Below are positions 50,507 to 59,064 of a stretch of 64,000 nt of DNA, piece by piece; within the stretch, counting starts at the first letter, position 1; the number at the start of each line of letters is the position of its first letter. Position numbers and translations under genes: made by a program. The notes beneath the pieces were generated by a model. That model was not told where the DNA came from. It was given only the letters and a program-made list of their open reading frames with translations, and searched no databases. The stretch is from Allobosea sp. (GTDB lineage Bacteria > Pseudomonadota > Alphaproteobacteria > Rhizobiales > Beijerinckiaceae). The stretch spans positions 1 to 64,000 of the forward strand of contig NZ_JAUYTP010000029.1 of the NCBI RefSeq assembly GCF_030695125.1. Reading direction: 5' to 3'.

Positions 50507-51277
50507 TCAGTCGTTCCAGATGCCGCCGGTGACGCTGATCGTTTCGCCGGTGATGTAGTCTGCCTCGTCGGAGGCCAGGAACGCCACCGTCTTGGCGATG
50601 TCTGAGGGCAAGCCGGCGCGGCGCAACGGAATCGTCTTGGCCCGGTCCTTCGCCGTCGGCAGCCCCTCGGCCGCGCGCTGGATCTCGGATTCGTCGCGCA
50701 TCCTGGTCTCGACGATCAGCCCCGGCGCAATCGCGTTCACCCGGATGCCGTATTCGCCGATCTCGAGCGCCAGCGACTGCGTCAGCGACACCACCGCGAA
50801 TTTCGAGGCGCAATAGGCGCCATAGGCCGCCACGCCCGACTTGCCCATCCAGGAGGCGATGTTGACGATCGTGCCGCTGCGGCGCTCGACCATGCCCGGG
50901 GCGACCTGGCGGGTGACGTGGAACAGCCCGTCGACATTGATGCCGAAGGTCGCCTTCCACTCGGCCTCGCTCGTCTCCAGCAGCTTGCCGACCTTGCAGA
51001 TACCGGCATTGTTGACGAGGATATCGATGGGGCCGAGCGCCGCCTTCAGCGCGCCGATGCCGGCCGCGACATCCTCCCGCGACGAGACATCCCCCGCCGC
51101 CACCACGACCCGGCCGCCCTCGGCGGAGAGCGCGTCGGCGGTGGCCTGCGCCGCCGCGCGGTCGAGGTCGAAGAGGCCGACCTCGCAGCCTTCCGCCACG
51201 AGCCGCGCCGCGATCGCCCGGCCGATGCCGTGCGCTCCCCCGGTGACGATCGCCTTGCGGCCGTTCAATCCATACAT
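50507..51277 (-). CDS. SDR family oxidoreductase A
   Basis: Short-chain dehydrogenase of 256 aa. Cofactor motif TGGAHGIGRAIA (about residues 12-23), an Asp in FDLDRAAA that prefers NAD, NNAGICK, and the active Ser, Tyr, Lys in NIASWMGKSGVAAYGAYCASKFA. It ends ISVTGGIWND. Related enzymes oxidise sugars, polyols or hydroxyacids; no substrate can be fixed. It lies 21 bp after a second SDR and 23 bp before the aldolase-type gene, so it is firmly inside the catabolic operon. Confidence 0.9.
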   Translation of the reverse strand: MYGLNGRKAIVTGGAHGIGRAIAARLVAEGCEVGLFDLDRAAAQATADALSAEGGRVVVAAGDVSSREDVAAGIGALKAALGPIDILVNNAGICKVGKLLETSEAEWKATFGINVDGLFHVTRQVAPGMVERRSGTIVNIASWMGKSGVAAYGAYCASKFAVVSLTQSLALEIGEYGIRVNAIAPGLIVETRMRDESEIQRAAEGLPTAKDRAKTIPLRRAGLPSDIAKTVAFLASDEADYITGETISVTGGIWND

Positions 51278-51298
51278 CTGTCAGCCTTGTGTCTTGGG

Positions 51299-52084
51299 TC
51301 AGGGTTCGATTTTGGGTTTGCGGTCTCCCTGTGCCGTCCAGCCGCCATCGACGACCATGACGGAGCCGGTGCAGAAGGAGGCGTCGTCGCTGGCGAGCCA
51401 GAGCATCGCCTGGGCGATCTCGATCGGCTGGCCGAGGCGCTCCATCGCCTGGCGTTCCTCGAGGCCGCGACGCAGCACCGCGCCGTCGGGCCCGCTCAGG
51501 ATCTTGGTGAAATAGGGCGATTCGATCGTGCCGGGCGCGACCGCGTTGATGCGAATGCCGCCCGCGACATGGTCGATCGCCATCGCCCGCGTCAGCGCCG
51601 CCACCGCCCCCTTGGAGGCGACATAGGCCGCGCGATCATGGATGCCGATATTCGCCGCCGCCGAGGCCGTGTTGACGATCGCACCGCCGCCCTGCTTCTC
51701 CATCACGGGAATCGCATGCTTGCAGCCGAGGAAGACGCCGTTGACGTTGACCGCCATCAGCGCGTTCCAGTCGGCCTCCGAGGTCGACACCACGGTGCCG
51801 GAGATGCCGTAGCCGGCATTGTTGACGAGGATGTCGAGCCGGCCGTGATCGGCGACGACCTTCGCGATCATCGCCGCCACCTCGACCTCCCGGCTGACAT
51901 CGACGGTGTGGGCGCTCGCCTGGCCGCCCTGCCCCACGATCTCAGCCGCGACGCGCTCAGCCGCCGCCCCGTCGCGGTCGGCGACGATCACGCGCGCGCC
52001 TTCGCGGGCGAACAGCTTGCAGGCCTCATGGCCGATTCCGGAGCCGCCCCCGGTGATGATCGCGATCTTGCCGTCGAGCTTCAT
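51299..52084 (-). CDS. SDR family oxidoreductase B
   Basis: Short-chain dehydrogenase of 261 aa with TGGGSGIGHEAC (about 10-21), VADRDGAAAE (NAD-type acid), NNAGYG and an active site Ser...YVASK. The C-terminal stretch GTIESPYFTKIL and MVVDGGWTAQG is like that of dehydrogenases acting on 2-keto-3-deoxy sugar acids, among others; this is a hint, not an assignment. Two different SDRs in tandem imply two redox steps or epimerisation by oxidation and reduction. It follows the aspartate-dehydrogenase-like gene by 49 bp. Confidence 0.9.
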   Translation of the reverse strand: MKLDGKIAIITGGGSGIGHEACKLFAREGARVIVADRDGAAAERVAAEIVGQGGQASAHTVDVSREVEVAAMIAKVVADHGRLDILVNNAGYGISGTVVSTSEADWNALMAVNVNGVFLGCKHAIPVMEKQGGGAIVNTASAAANIGIHDRAAYVASKGAVAALTRAMAIDHVAGGIRINAVAPGTIESPYFTKILSGPDGAVLRRGLEERQAMERLGQPIEIAQAMLWLASDDASFCTGSVMVVDGGWTAQGDRKPKIEP

Positions 52085-52133
52085 GGCCTTGGCCTCCCTT
52101 CGAGGATCCCGTGACGATCCCGGCGCTCCGCGC

Positions 52134-52940
52134 TCACATCATCACCACGGGAGAAAAATGCTGCTCGACCGCAGCCAGAATGGCCTGCGCGACGATCCAG
52201 GACGATTTCGGATTGGTCGGCGAGGGCTGGTTCGCGATCTCGAGCGACATGGTTCCGAACTCGCTGCTCACCCTGACCACATGCGTGTTTCCGGTGGCGG
52301 CGGGATCACAGACGACGTCGACGCCGGTCGCCTCGAAACCCGGCCCCGCCAGCGCCAGCGCCGCCGCGACGTTGAGGTTCTGCGGGTAGCGCGCGGCCGC
52401 TTCGCGCGCCGTGCCCGAAAACAGCGTCACGGGCCGGGACAGCGCGGCCGGGTCATGGCCGAGCGCGCGCAGTTCGCCGCTCCAGGCGGCCGGCGGCTTG
52501 CGCGATTCATAACGCAGCTCGAGCTGCTTGGCGTGGCGCACGGCCCGGACATAGTCGAGCCCACCGAGCGCGCCCGACGCCAGCAGGAGCCGCCCGCCGC
52601 CCCGGCGCGCCGTGGCGACGAGTTCGGCAAAGAAAGTCTCGTCATGCAGCGCGCCGATCGACGAGATCAGCACCGGCAGCCCAAGCGCCAGGCAGCCCGG
52701 AACGCTCTCGCGCACCGCGCCATGGCCGGCGGCCTCGATCACCAGATCGGGAGCGAAGGCCGCGACCGCGTCGAGCCCCGATAGAACCACGACGCCCTCC
52801 GGAACCCGCCCGGCCGACGACGAACCCGGCCGCAGCAGCACGGCCAGCGCATAGCCGGGCTCACGCGCCGCGAGCAGCGCCGCAGTGATGTCGGCGGCGA
52901 TGGCGCCATAGCCGATCAGGACGACGCGGCGCGCGCTCAC
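52134..52940 (-). CDS. L-aspartate dehydrogenase-like (NadX family) protein
   Basis: NAD(P)-dependent amino-acid-dehydrogenase-like protein, 268 aa. The N-terminal Rossmann motif is LIGYGAIAADI, and the C-terminal DUF108-type half has ASGALGGLDYVRAVRHAK, PQNLNVAAALALAG and NTHVVRVSSEFG. In the family it deaminates or forms aspartate, but an operon with sugar-acid-type enzymes suggests another substrate. The start is GTG at 52940, overlapping the hydrolase stop as GTGA with GGAGAAC before it. The ATG 18 bp upstream would read into the hydrolase gene and is less likely. No quinolinate synthase genes are nearby, so NAD synthesis is unlikely. Confidence 0.85.
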   Translation of the reverse strand: MSARRVVLIGYGAIAADITAALLAAREPGYALAVLLRPGSSSAGRVPEGVVVLSGLDAVAAFAPDLVIEAAGHGAVRESVPGCLALGLPVLISSIGALHDETFFAELVATARRGGGRLLLASGALGGLDYVRAVRHAKQLELRYESRKPPAAWSGELRALGHDPAALSRPVTLFSGTAREAAARYPQNLNVAAALALAGPGFEATGVDVVCDPAATGNTHVVRVSSEFGTMSLEIANQPSPTNPKSSWIVAQAILAAVEQHFSPVVMM

Positions 52941-53764
52941 CCGTGTTCTCCGATCCACTCCGCGACCTTGGCGGTGAAGGCGTCGGGCCGCGAGACCGGG
53001 AAGAAATGTCCGCCCGAATCGAGCAGGATCTTGCGGGCGCCGGGCAAGGCCGTGGCCAGGTCCTCCTGCAGGAAGGCGGGCACGATCATGTCGTCGCGCG
53101 CGCCCAGGACCAGCGTCGGCATGGTCAGCGCGGCGATGTCGGCCGAACCGTCGAAGGAGAGCAGCGCGTCGATGCGCTCGCGCACGACCTGGCGGGCTTC
53201 CGCCGAGACGGGCGCGGCCGCGATGGCCGCCTCATAGACGCTCCAATGCGCCTCCAGCCAGGCCGGCGGATAGGAGATCAGCACGGCGGTGGCGGCATAG
53301 GCCTGCGGGTTCTCGGCGAGAATGGCCCGCCGCGCTCCGAACAGCGCGCCCATGTAATGGCTCGGCTTCAGCCAGGTCGCGCTCAGGATCAGCCCGTCGA
53401 GCCGCTCCGGCGCGATCCGCGCGAGCGCCTGGCCGATGCAGCCGCCGGTGGAATGGCCGAGCAGCACGGCCCGTTCGACGCCAGCCGCGTCGAGCACGCT
53501 CAGGCAGTCGCGCGCGAGCTGGTCGATCGTGCAGGGGGCGCTGCCGCGGCTGCTGGCGCCGATGCCGCGCTGGTCGAAGCGGATGACACGGTGGGAGCGC
53601 GCGAGCGTCGCCGTGTTGCCCTTCCAGAAGCCCGCCGTGCCGCCGAGCCCGCTGACGAGCAGCAAGGCCGGCCCCGCGCCCTCGGAAAAGGCGTGCAGCA
53701 CCGCCCCGTCCGGGGTCGTCACGGAAAAGAAGCCGGGCGTGCCGGTCGGGAGAGCGGCGCTCAT
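52937..53764 (-). CDS. alpha/beta hydrolase
   Basis: Serine hydrolase of 275 aa. The oxyanion region is LLLVSGLGGTAGFW, the nucleophile elbow is LLGHSTGGCIG (Ser in GHSTG), the acid is Asp in LGARDDMIVP and the His is in DSGGHFFPVSRP. It is similar to lactone, enol-lactone and ester hydrolases used in catabolic pathways. It begins at 53764, overlapping the NIPSNAP stop (ATGA), and ends overlapping the AspDH-like start (GTGA). That tight packing implies co-translation. It could open a lactone ahead of the dehydratase or aldolase step; this is inference. Confidence 0.9.
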   Translation of the reverse strand: MSAALPTGTPGFFSVTTPDGAVLHAFSEGAGPALLLVSGLGGTAGFWKGNTATLARSHRVIRFDQRGIGASSRGSAPCTIDQLARDCLSVLDAAGVERAVLLGHSTGGCIGQALARIAPERLDGLILSATWLKPSHYMGALFGARRAILAENPQAYAATAVLISYPPAWLEAHWSVYEAAIAAAPVSAEARQVVRERIDALLSFDGSADIAALTMPTLVLGARDDMIVPAFLQEDLATALPGARKILLDSGGHFFPVSRPDAFTAKVAEWIGEHG

Positions 53765-54075
53765 TGCAGCGGCGAATAGGCGACGGGCGTCAGGATGCGC
53801 GTATCCTGAAGATCGATCAGGCCGTCGACGCGCTTGAGATAATCCTGCCAGCGCGGATCGACCAGCATGGTCTTGCGCTTGGCGGCGCGCTCGTCGAGGC
53901 TGTTGTAGCTCCACAGCGCCACGACATGGTTGAGCTCGCCGATCTCCGTGGTGAAATAGGCGATGAAGGTGCCCAGATGCTCCTTCTGCAGCGGCAACCC
54001 GTATTCGCCATAGAGCTTCACGAACTCGGCCAGCTTGCCCGCCTTGATGCGATAGTCGCGCTCTTCATAGATCAT
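53761..54075 (-). CDS. NIPSNAP family protein
   Basis: Small dimeric ferredoxin-like-fold protein of 104 aa. The family pattern is visible: MIYEERDYRIKAGKLAEFVKLYGEYGLPLQKEHLG, then FTTEIGELNHVVALWSYNSLDERAAKRKTML. NIPSNAP proteins occur in bacterial catabolic operons, but their biochemical role is not settled; heme, nitro-aromatic or small-acid binding has been proposed for relatives. It lies 51 bp after the TRAP large permease gene and overlaps the hydrolase gene by 4 bp. It is an accessory protein of the pathway by position. Confidence 0.9.
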   Translation of the reverse strand: MIYEERDYRIKAGKLAEFVKLYGEYGLPLQKEHLGTFIAYFTTEIGELNHVVALWSYNSLDERAAKRKTMLVDPRWQDYLKRVDGLIDLQDTRILTPVAYSPLQ

Positions 54076-54126
54076 CGTTCGTCTCGCTCATTCAGCGGGC
54101 AATGCGGCCCCGCAGGTGCCGTCAGG

Positions 54127-55440
54127 CTAGCCATACATGACCTTCGGCAGCCAGGTCGCCAGCGCCGGGAAGAACAGCAGCAGCGCCAGCACCACCAGCT
54201 GGCAGAGGATGAACGGGATCACACCCCAGTACATGTCCGTCAGTCGGATGGTTGGCGGCGCGATCGCCCGCAGATAGAAGATCGAGGGCGACATCGGCGG
54301 CGTCAGATAGCTGGTCTGCAGCACCACCAGCATCACCACGGCAAACCAGAGCGGGTCGATGCCGAAGCCTTTGACCAGCGGCACCGCGATCGGCACGATG
54401 ATCAGAATGATCGAGATCGAGTCCACGATGAAGCCGAGGATGAAGGTCACCACAAGGATCACCGCCATGACGGACCAGGGCGAGAGCCCGAAGGCGTCGA
54501 GGATGCCCTTGGTCGCGGTCATGCCGCCCGAGGCGAAGAACACCCCGGAGAACATGCCGCCCGCCAGCACGATCGCCAGGATCATGGCCGTCAGAGAGAC
54601 CGTCTGCTTGGCCGCCTGGAACAGCAGCGACCAGGTCAGGCGCCGGTAGAGCAACGCCAGCAGAAGCACGCCGAAGGAGCCGCAGGCCGCCGCTTCGGTC
54701 GGCGTCGCCAGCCCCATGAACAGCGTGCCGAGAACGGTGAAGATCAGGAAGGCCGGCGGCACCAGCGCGACCAGCGTGAACCTGATCTTCTCGCCGAGCG
54801 GGCGTGGATCGGGCTCCGGATCGGGTGGGGCGAGCGTCGGCTTCAACGCGCAGGCGACGAGGATGTAGAGGATGAACAGGCCCGACATCAGCAGGCCTGG
54901 AAACAGGATGCCCGCCAGAAGATCGCCGATCGGCAAGGTCGCGATCGGCGCGAGCACGATCACCGGCACCGAGGGCGGGATGATCGTGCCCAGCGAGCCG
55001 CCCGCACAGATCGTGCCCGAGATCAGCTTGTTGTCGTAATGCCGCTTCACCATGGCCGGGATCGCGAGCATGCCGACCAGGGTCTCGGTCGCGCCGACGA
55101 CGCCGCTGGCGGCGGCAAAGATCGTGCACATCAGCAAGGCTGCGATCGCGAGCCCGCCGGGCAGGCGCCGCGTCCACATATAGAGCGCGTCGAAGAGGCG
55201 CTCGGCGATGCCGGCCCGCTCCAGGATCGAACCCATGAAGATGAAAAGCGGGATCGCGCCCAGCACATAGTTGGTCGAGAGATCGTCGATGCGCTGCGCG
55301 AACTGGTGGACGAGCGTGCCGCCGAAGCGCATCAGCCCGAAGCCGAGCGCCGCGATCATCATCGAGAAGGCGACAGGGAAGCCGAGGAAGATCAGCCCCA
55401 GCAGCGCCGGGAACATCCAAAGCACGGTCTGCGCGGTCAT
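54127..55440 (-). CDS. TRAP transporter large permease (DctM type)
   Basis: Twelve-helix ion-coupled permease of a tripartite ATP-independent transporter, 437 aa. Landmarks are LGFPVAFSMMIAALGFGLM near residues 19-37, IPLFIFMGSILERAGIAERLFDA, GATETLVGMLAIPAM and the C-terminal PPMSPSIFYLRAIAPP. The ATG overlaps the DctQ stop as ATGA. It is third in the operon after the binding protein and small permease. TRAP systems import carboxylic, sialic and sugar acids using Na+ or H+ gradients, matching a sugar-acid pathway. Confidence 0.95.
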   Translation of the reverse strand: MTAQTVLWMFPALLGLIFLGFPVAFSMMIAALGFGLMRFGGTLVHQFAQRIDDLSTNYVLGAIPLFIFMGSILERAGIAERLFDALYMWTRRLPGGLAIAALLMCTIFAAASGVVGATETLVGMLAIPAMVKRHYDNKLISGTICAGGSLGTIIPPSVPVIVLAPIATLPIGDLLAGILFPGLLMSGLFILYILVACALKPTLAPPDPEPDPRPLGEKIRFTLVALVPPAFLIFTVLGTLFMGLATPTEAAACGSFGVLLLALLYRRLTWSLLFQAAKQTVSLTAMILAIVLAGGMFSGVFFASGGMTATKGILDAFGLSPWSVMAVILVVTFILGFIVDSISIILIIVPIAVPLVKGFGIDPLWFAVVMLVVLQTSYLTPPMSPSIFYLRAIAPPTIRLTDMYWGVIPFILCQLVVLALLLFFPALATWLPKVMYG

Positions 55441-55949
55441 CGGGCCGATCCTTCGGTCTCATATCCGAATACGATCAGCAGGTTCTCGATCGCTTTGGCG
55501 AGGCATTGCAGGGCAAACAGCCCGAAGCCGATGACGTAGATGACGCGATAGGGCCAGACCGGCGGGTTCCAGGCCGACAGGCCGGTTCCCTCGCCGGTGC
55601 GGTAGACGCTCGCGACGTTTCCGATCAGCGCATTCGTGATCCAGAACAGCATCCCGGCCATCAGCACATAGCCGACCGAGTCGATCACGGCGATGCCGCG
55701 CCGCGGCAGGATCTGATGAAGGAAATCGACATTGACGTGCTGGTCGAGCAGCACCGCATAGGACAGGCCGAACAGGAAGATCGATCCCATCATCATGTAG
55801 CTGAGCTCGAAGGCCCACTGCGTCGGCGCCGCGAAGAAGTACCGGCTGACGACCTCGAACACCATGGCGAGCACGAGCGGCAGCACGATCAGCGCTCCCA
55901 CGCGGCCAGACCACAGCGAGAGCCTGTTGATGAATCGGACGATGGGCAT
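55437..55949 (-). CDS. TRAP transporter small permease (DctQ type)
   Basis: Four-helix small subunit, 170 aa, with the DctQ stretch FEVVSRYFFAAPTQWAFELSYMMMGSIFLFGLSYAVLLDQHVNVDFL (about residues 28-75). It is required for the large permease to work in known systems. It overlaps the large permease gene by 4 bp and lies 59 bp after the binding-protein gene. Length and helix number are typical and nothing is broken. Confidence 0.93.
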   Translation of the reverse strand: MPIVRFINRLSLWSGRVGALIVLPLVLAMVFEVVSRYFFAAPTQWAFELSYMMMGSIFLFGLSYAVLLDQHVNVDFLHQILPRRGIAVIDSVGYVLMAGMLFWITNALIGNVASVYRTGEGTGLSAWNPPVWPYRVIYVIGFGLFALQCLAKAIENLLIVFGYETEGSAR

Positions 55950-56008
55950 GAAGACCTCGGGTCGGGCCCGCGACGGCGACCCGAAGGCCGCCGCCGCCAG
56001 GCGAAGGA

Positions 56009-57064
56009 TCAGCGCGAGCCGATGGCGAAGCGGAATTCGCTCAGCGGCTTGACGCTGGCCATGAAGGCCTTCTGGCTGTCATAGGCTTTCTTGAACCAGG
56101 CGTTCGAAGCCGCCTGCTTGTCGGCCCACTCGCCCGACGCCTTTACCACGGCGGCCGTCAGGCTCGGATCGACCTGGATCACCTCGATGTTGCTCGCCTT
56201 GATCTGCTTGTAGGCATCGAGATCGCTCTTGGCGTAGCCGAGATAGGTGTCGAGCACGGTCAGGCGGCCGGCAAGCTCCAGCAACTGCTTGTCCTTGTCG
56301 CCGATCTTGGCCCAGACGGCGTTGTTGAAAACGCAGTCATGCGCGCCCGACGGCGCATGCAGACCGGGCATGATCACGTATTTGGCGACCTTGTGAAAAC
56401 CCTCCGACAGGTTGCTGCCCGGGCCGCCCCATTCGATGGCGTCGACGACCTTGCGCTCGAGCGCGCTGAACACCTCCGAGCCCGGCAGAACCACGGTCGA
56501 GGCCCCCAGCATCGGCGCGATCTCGGCCCAGGAGGACGAGGTGCGCAGCTTGAGGCCCTTCATGTCCGCGACGGTGCGGATCGGCTTGTGCGAGTGCATG
56601 AAGAACTCCGTCTCCAGCACGCCGCAGGGGAAGGCGACGACGTCGAACTTCTCCTTGCGCCACTGCTTCCAGAGATCGGCACCCCCGCCATTGTAGAGCC
56701 ACATCATCATCTCTTCGGGGTTGGGCCCCGCCGACCAGCCCGAGAAGATCGCGCCGGTGCGATCGACCGCCCAGTCGTAGCCCGGCCAGCTATGGCCCAT
56801 ATCGGCGACGCCCTTCTGGACCGTTTCCGTGACCTTCAGCGCCGGCCCGAGCGCGCCGGCCGGGAAGACGTTGATCTTGATCCGGCCCTCGGTCATTTTC
56901 TCGACGTTCTCGGCATATTTCTTGGCGCCGATGTCGAGCCAATGGCCGCCCGCCCAGGGCGTGGCCATGTTGAGTTCCATCTTGTTCTGCGCCAGGGCGC
57001 CCGGGGCGCCAAACGCAAATCCTGCTGCGATGGCGAGCGCGGCAGCGGTCTTGAATCCGGTCAT
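56009..57064 (-). CDS. TRAP transporter substrate-binding protein (DctP type)
   Basis: Periplasmic binding protein of 351 aa. The signal peptide has core LAIAAGFAFGAPGALA and cleavage near residue 26. The mature protein starts MELNMATPWAGGHWLDIGAKKYAENVEKMTEGR. The ligand-contacting Arg is in GLKLRTSSSWAEIA, followed by VDAIEWGGPGSNLSEGFHKVAKYVIMPG, in the style of the TakP-type subgroup that binds 2-keto and related acids. GGGAAAGG precedes the ATG. It is the first gene of the nine-gene operon, so the operon promoter should lie in 57065-57200. It is the best protein for finding the pathway substrate. Confidence 0.93.
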   Translation of the reverse strand: MTGFKTAAALAIAAGFAFGAPGALAQNKMELNMATPWAGGHWLDIGAKKYAENVEKMTEGRIKINVFPAGALGPALKVTETVQKGVADMGHSWPGYDWAVDRTGAIFSGWSAGPNPEEMMMWLYNGGGADLWKQWRKEKFDVVAFPCGVLETEFFMHSHKPIRTVADMKGLKLRTSSSWAEIAPMLGASTVVLPGSEVFSALERKVVDAIEWGGPGSNLSEGFHKVAKYVIMPGLHAPSGAHDCVFNNAVWAKIGDKDKQLLELAGRLTVLDTYLGYAKSDLDAYKQIKASNIEVIQVDPSLTAAVVKASGEWADKQAASNAWFKKAYDSQKAFMASVKPLSEFRFAIGSR

Positions 57065-57667
57065 GTTGTTAGCCTTTCCCTCTGGTGCGGCCCTTGTCGA
57101 TATCTGCGCGTCGGCCGATCTGCCGTGGTTCGGCAGCGCGCGATGGTTGGCTTGATCGTAACGACGGAAGGTCGGCCGGGCAGAGGCATCACCATCATTC
57201 CGCAGCGCCCTTATCGTCAGGCTGCTCCGTGGCGATGTCCCGTTCCCCGACAACCTCGCTCTCCCCCCGCTCATCTGCGCCATGCAAGCCCAACGGCGCA
57301 CCGCGCATCACATCATATATCGCCCGCGCATTTGCAGCGGGTCTCGTCACAGAACCGCAGGCAAGGATCGCGCCAGCCGCCCCAAAACAGATCAAAAATT
57401 TCACTGAGGGGCGATCCAGGCGCCCGCTCCACAAACATTATGACATATATCAGCACGGTGCTTGCAGCGCGGCAACCGGGCTGGACAACACGATTATCGA
57501 GGCTCGCCTCATTGCGAGGACGTCATCAGAAAACCGGCCAAGCGCAGTGTCAATCCAGCGCACCGCATGGGCAGCCCGCGCCTGGATCGGCGCCATGCCC
57601 TGCGACGGCTTGTCATCGGCGCACAGCGCGGCCAAAGACAGCGCGATGATCGGGCGGGAATGACGGC
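57065..57667. other. 603-bp divergent intergenic region
   Basis: Lies between the TRAP operon and cfa. It must hold both promoters, but no clean -35/-10 pair or dyad stands out. It is less GC-rich around 57390-57450 (CAAAAATTTCACTG, CATTATGACATATATC). A possible small lipoprotein frame on the minus strand (57195-57404) is listed separately. Confidence 0.5.
57195..57404 (-). CDS. possible small lipoprotein, doubtful
   Basis: A 69-codon frame beginning with GTG reads VKFLICFGAAGAILACGSVT, a short basic-hydrophobic signal with a lipobox-like ILAC, then a polar tail with DERGESEVVGE. No strong ribosome site is seen; a TTG 30 bp upstream is another start. The lipobox has Leu at -2, which is less usual. 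It would lie between cfa and the TRAP operon. It is kept because signal-like sequence by chance is uncommon, but conservation is unknown. Confidence 0.25.
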   Translation of the reverse strand: MKFLICFGAAGAILACGSVTRPAANARAIYDVMRGAPLGLHGADERGESEVVGERDIATEQPDDKGAAE

Positions 57668-58969
57668 ATGGACCAAGAGCAGAAGCGCCTCGCGGCGTTG
57701 CGACATCTCCTGACGCAAGCCCATGAGAAACTCGGGCTGAAGCTCGGCTTCCAGCTTTGGGACGGCAGCCGCGTCCCCGGCACCTGGCCACAGGACGGGC
57801 TCGCCATCGCCATCCGCGATTCCGGCGCCGTCGCCGCGCTGCTGCGCAAGCCGAAACTCGACACGCTGCTGAACCTGCACATCAGCGACCGCATCGCCCT
57901 GCTCAACGGGTCGATCTTCGATCTCGCCACAGCACGGCCCGAGGGCAAGATCGGCCGGCTGGCGCGCACGATTCCGAAGGCCGCCGTGTTCGACGTCGTC
58001 CGTCGCTTCATCTTCGCTCCGGGCTCCGCGCCCAGCGCCGTCGCGCATCGCAAGGGCGACGAGATCGCACGCGATGGCGCCCCCGCGACCAACAAGGCCA
58101 ATGTCGCCTATCACTACGACGTCTCGAACGCCTTCTACAGGCTCTTCCTCGACGAGGAGATGGTCTACACCTGCGCCTACTTCACCGAGGACCATGGCGA
58201 TATCGGCCGCGCCCAGCGCGACAAGCTCGACATGATCTGCCGCAAGCTGCGCCTGAAGCCGGGCGACCGCTTCCTCGACATCGGCTGCGGCTGGGGCGCG
58301 CTCGTCTGCCACGCCGCCCAGCATTACGGCGTCGAGGCGCATGGCGTGACGCTGGCCGAGGAACAGTTGAAGCTCGCCCGGGAGAAGGTCGAGCGGCTTG
58401 GCCTCACCGACCGCGTCACGCTCCATCTGCAAGACTACACGCAGATGGAGGGGCAATTCGACAAGATCTCGTCGATCGGCATGTTCGAGCAGGTCGGCAT
58501 CCGCAACCACCCGGACTATTTCCGCGCGGTGAACCGGCTGCTGCGCCCGCGCGGCCTCTATCTGCACCACACCATTTCCCGCCGCGCCAAGAAGACCGAC
58601 AAGGCCTTCAACAGGATGCCCGCCGAGTACCGCGCGCTGGTGCGCTACATCTTCCCCGGCGGCGAGCTCGACCATCTCGGCATGTCGATCACCAATCTCG
58701 AGCGCCATGGCTTCGAGGTCCATGACGTCGAGGGCTGGCGCGAGCATTACCAGCGCACGACGCGGCTGTGGTGGGAGCGGCTGGACGCGCGCAAGGCCGA
58801 GGCCGAGGCCGAGATCGGCCCCGAGCGGACGCGCATGTGGCTGCTTTATCTCGCCGGCTGCTCGCTCGCCTTCGAGCGCGGTGGTGCGCTGGTCAACCAG
58901 ACGCTGGCCTCGAAGCGCCGCAAGGGCGCTTCGGGCCTGCCGCTGACGCGGGCGGACCTCTATCGGTAG
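57668..58969 (+). CDS. cfa: cyclopropane-fatty-acyl-phospholipid synthase
   Basis: SAM-dependent enzyme that adds a methylene to cis double bonds of membrane phospholipid acyl chains, 433 aa. An N-terminal lipid-binding domain (about 1-130) precedes the methyltransferase domain with FLDIGCGWGAL (residues 203-212). Active-site residues known from the family are visible: Cys169 (MVYTCAYF), Glu274 (SIGMFEQVG) and His301 (HHTISRR). The start ATG lacks a strong ribosome site but fits the N-terminal domain. It is transcribed alone and ends in a palindromic repeat. Confidence 0.95.
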   Translation: MDQEQKRLAALRHLLTQAHEKLGLKLGFQLWDGSRVPGTWPQDGLAIAIRDSGAVAALLRKPKLDTLLNLHISDRIALLNGSIFDLATARPEGKIGRLARTIPKAAVFDVVRRFIFAPGSAPSAVAHRKGDEIARDGAPATNKANVAYHYDVSNAFYRLFLDEEMVYTCAYFTEDHGDIGRAQRDKLDMICRKLRLKPGDRFLDIGCGWGALVCHAAQHYGVEAHGVTLAEEQLKLAREKVERLGLTDRVTLHLQDYTQMEGQFDKISSIGMFEQVGIRNHPDYFRAVNRLLRPRGLYLHHTISRRAKKTDKAFNRMPAEYRALVRYIFPGGELDHLGMSITNLERHGFEVHDVEGWREHYQRTTRLWWERLDARKAEAEAEIGPERTRMWLLYLAGCSLAFERGGALVNQTLASKRRKGASGLPLTRADLYR

Positions 58970-58981
58970 AGGCGTCGCTTG

Positions 58982-59058
58982 CGTCATGCTCGGGCTCGAA
59001 CCGAGCATCTCCGGATCGAGTTTCTCGGGTCTGCGCTTCGCTTCGCCCGAGAATGACG
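58982..59058. repeat. palindromic extragenic element, copy 7
   Basis: CGTCATGCTCGGGCTCGAACCGAGCATCTCC and TTCTCGGGTCTGCGC...GCCCGAGAATGACG. Between convergent cfa and the DUF2853 gene, 7 bp before the latter's stop. Confidence 0.75.
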
Positions 59059-59064
59059 TCCAGC

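Noticed and set aside
52134..52940. NadX in de novo NAD synthesis
   Set aside because: No nadA or nadC nearby, and the gene is packed inside a catabolic operon by overlaps.
42101..57064. Genomic island integrated at tRNA-Gly
   Set aside because: No integrase, no second copy of the tRNA 3' end seen near the far side, and base composition and codon use match the surroundings apart from a 70-bp patch.
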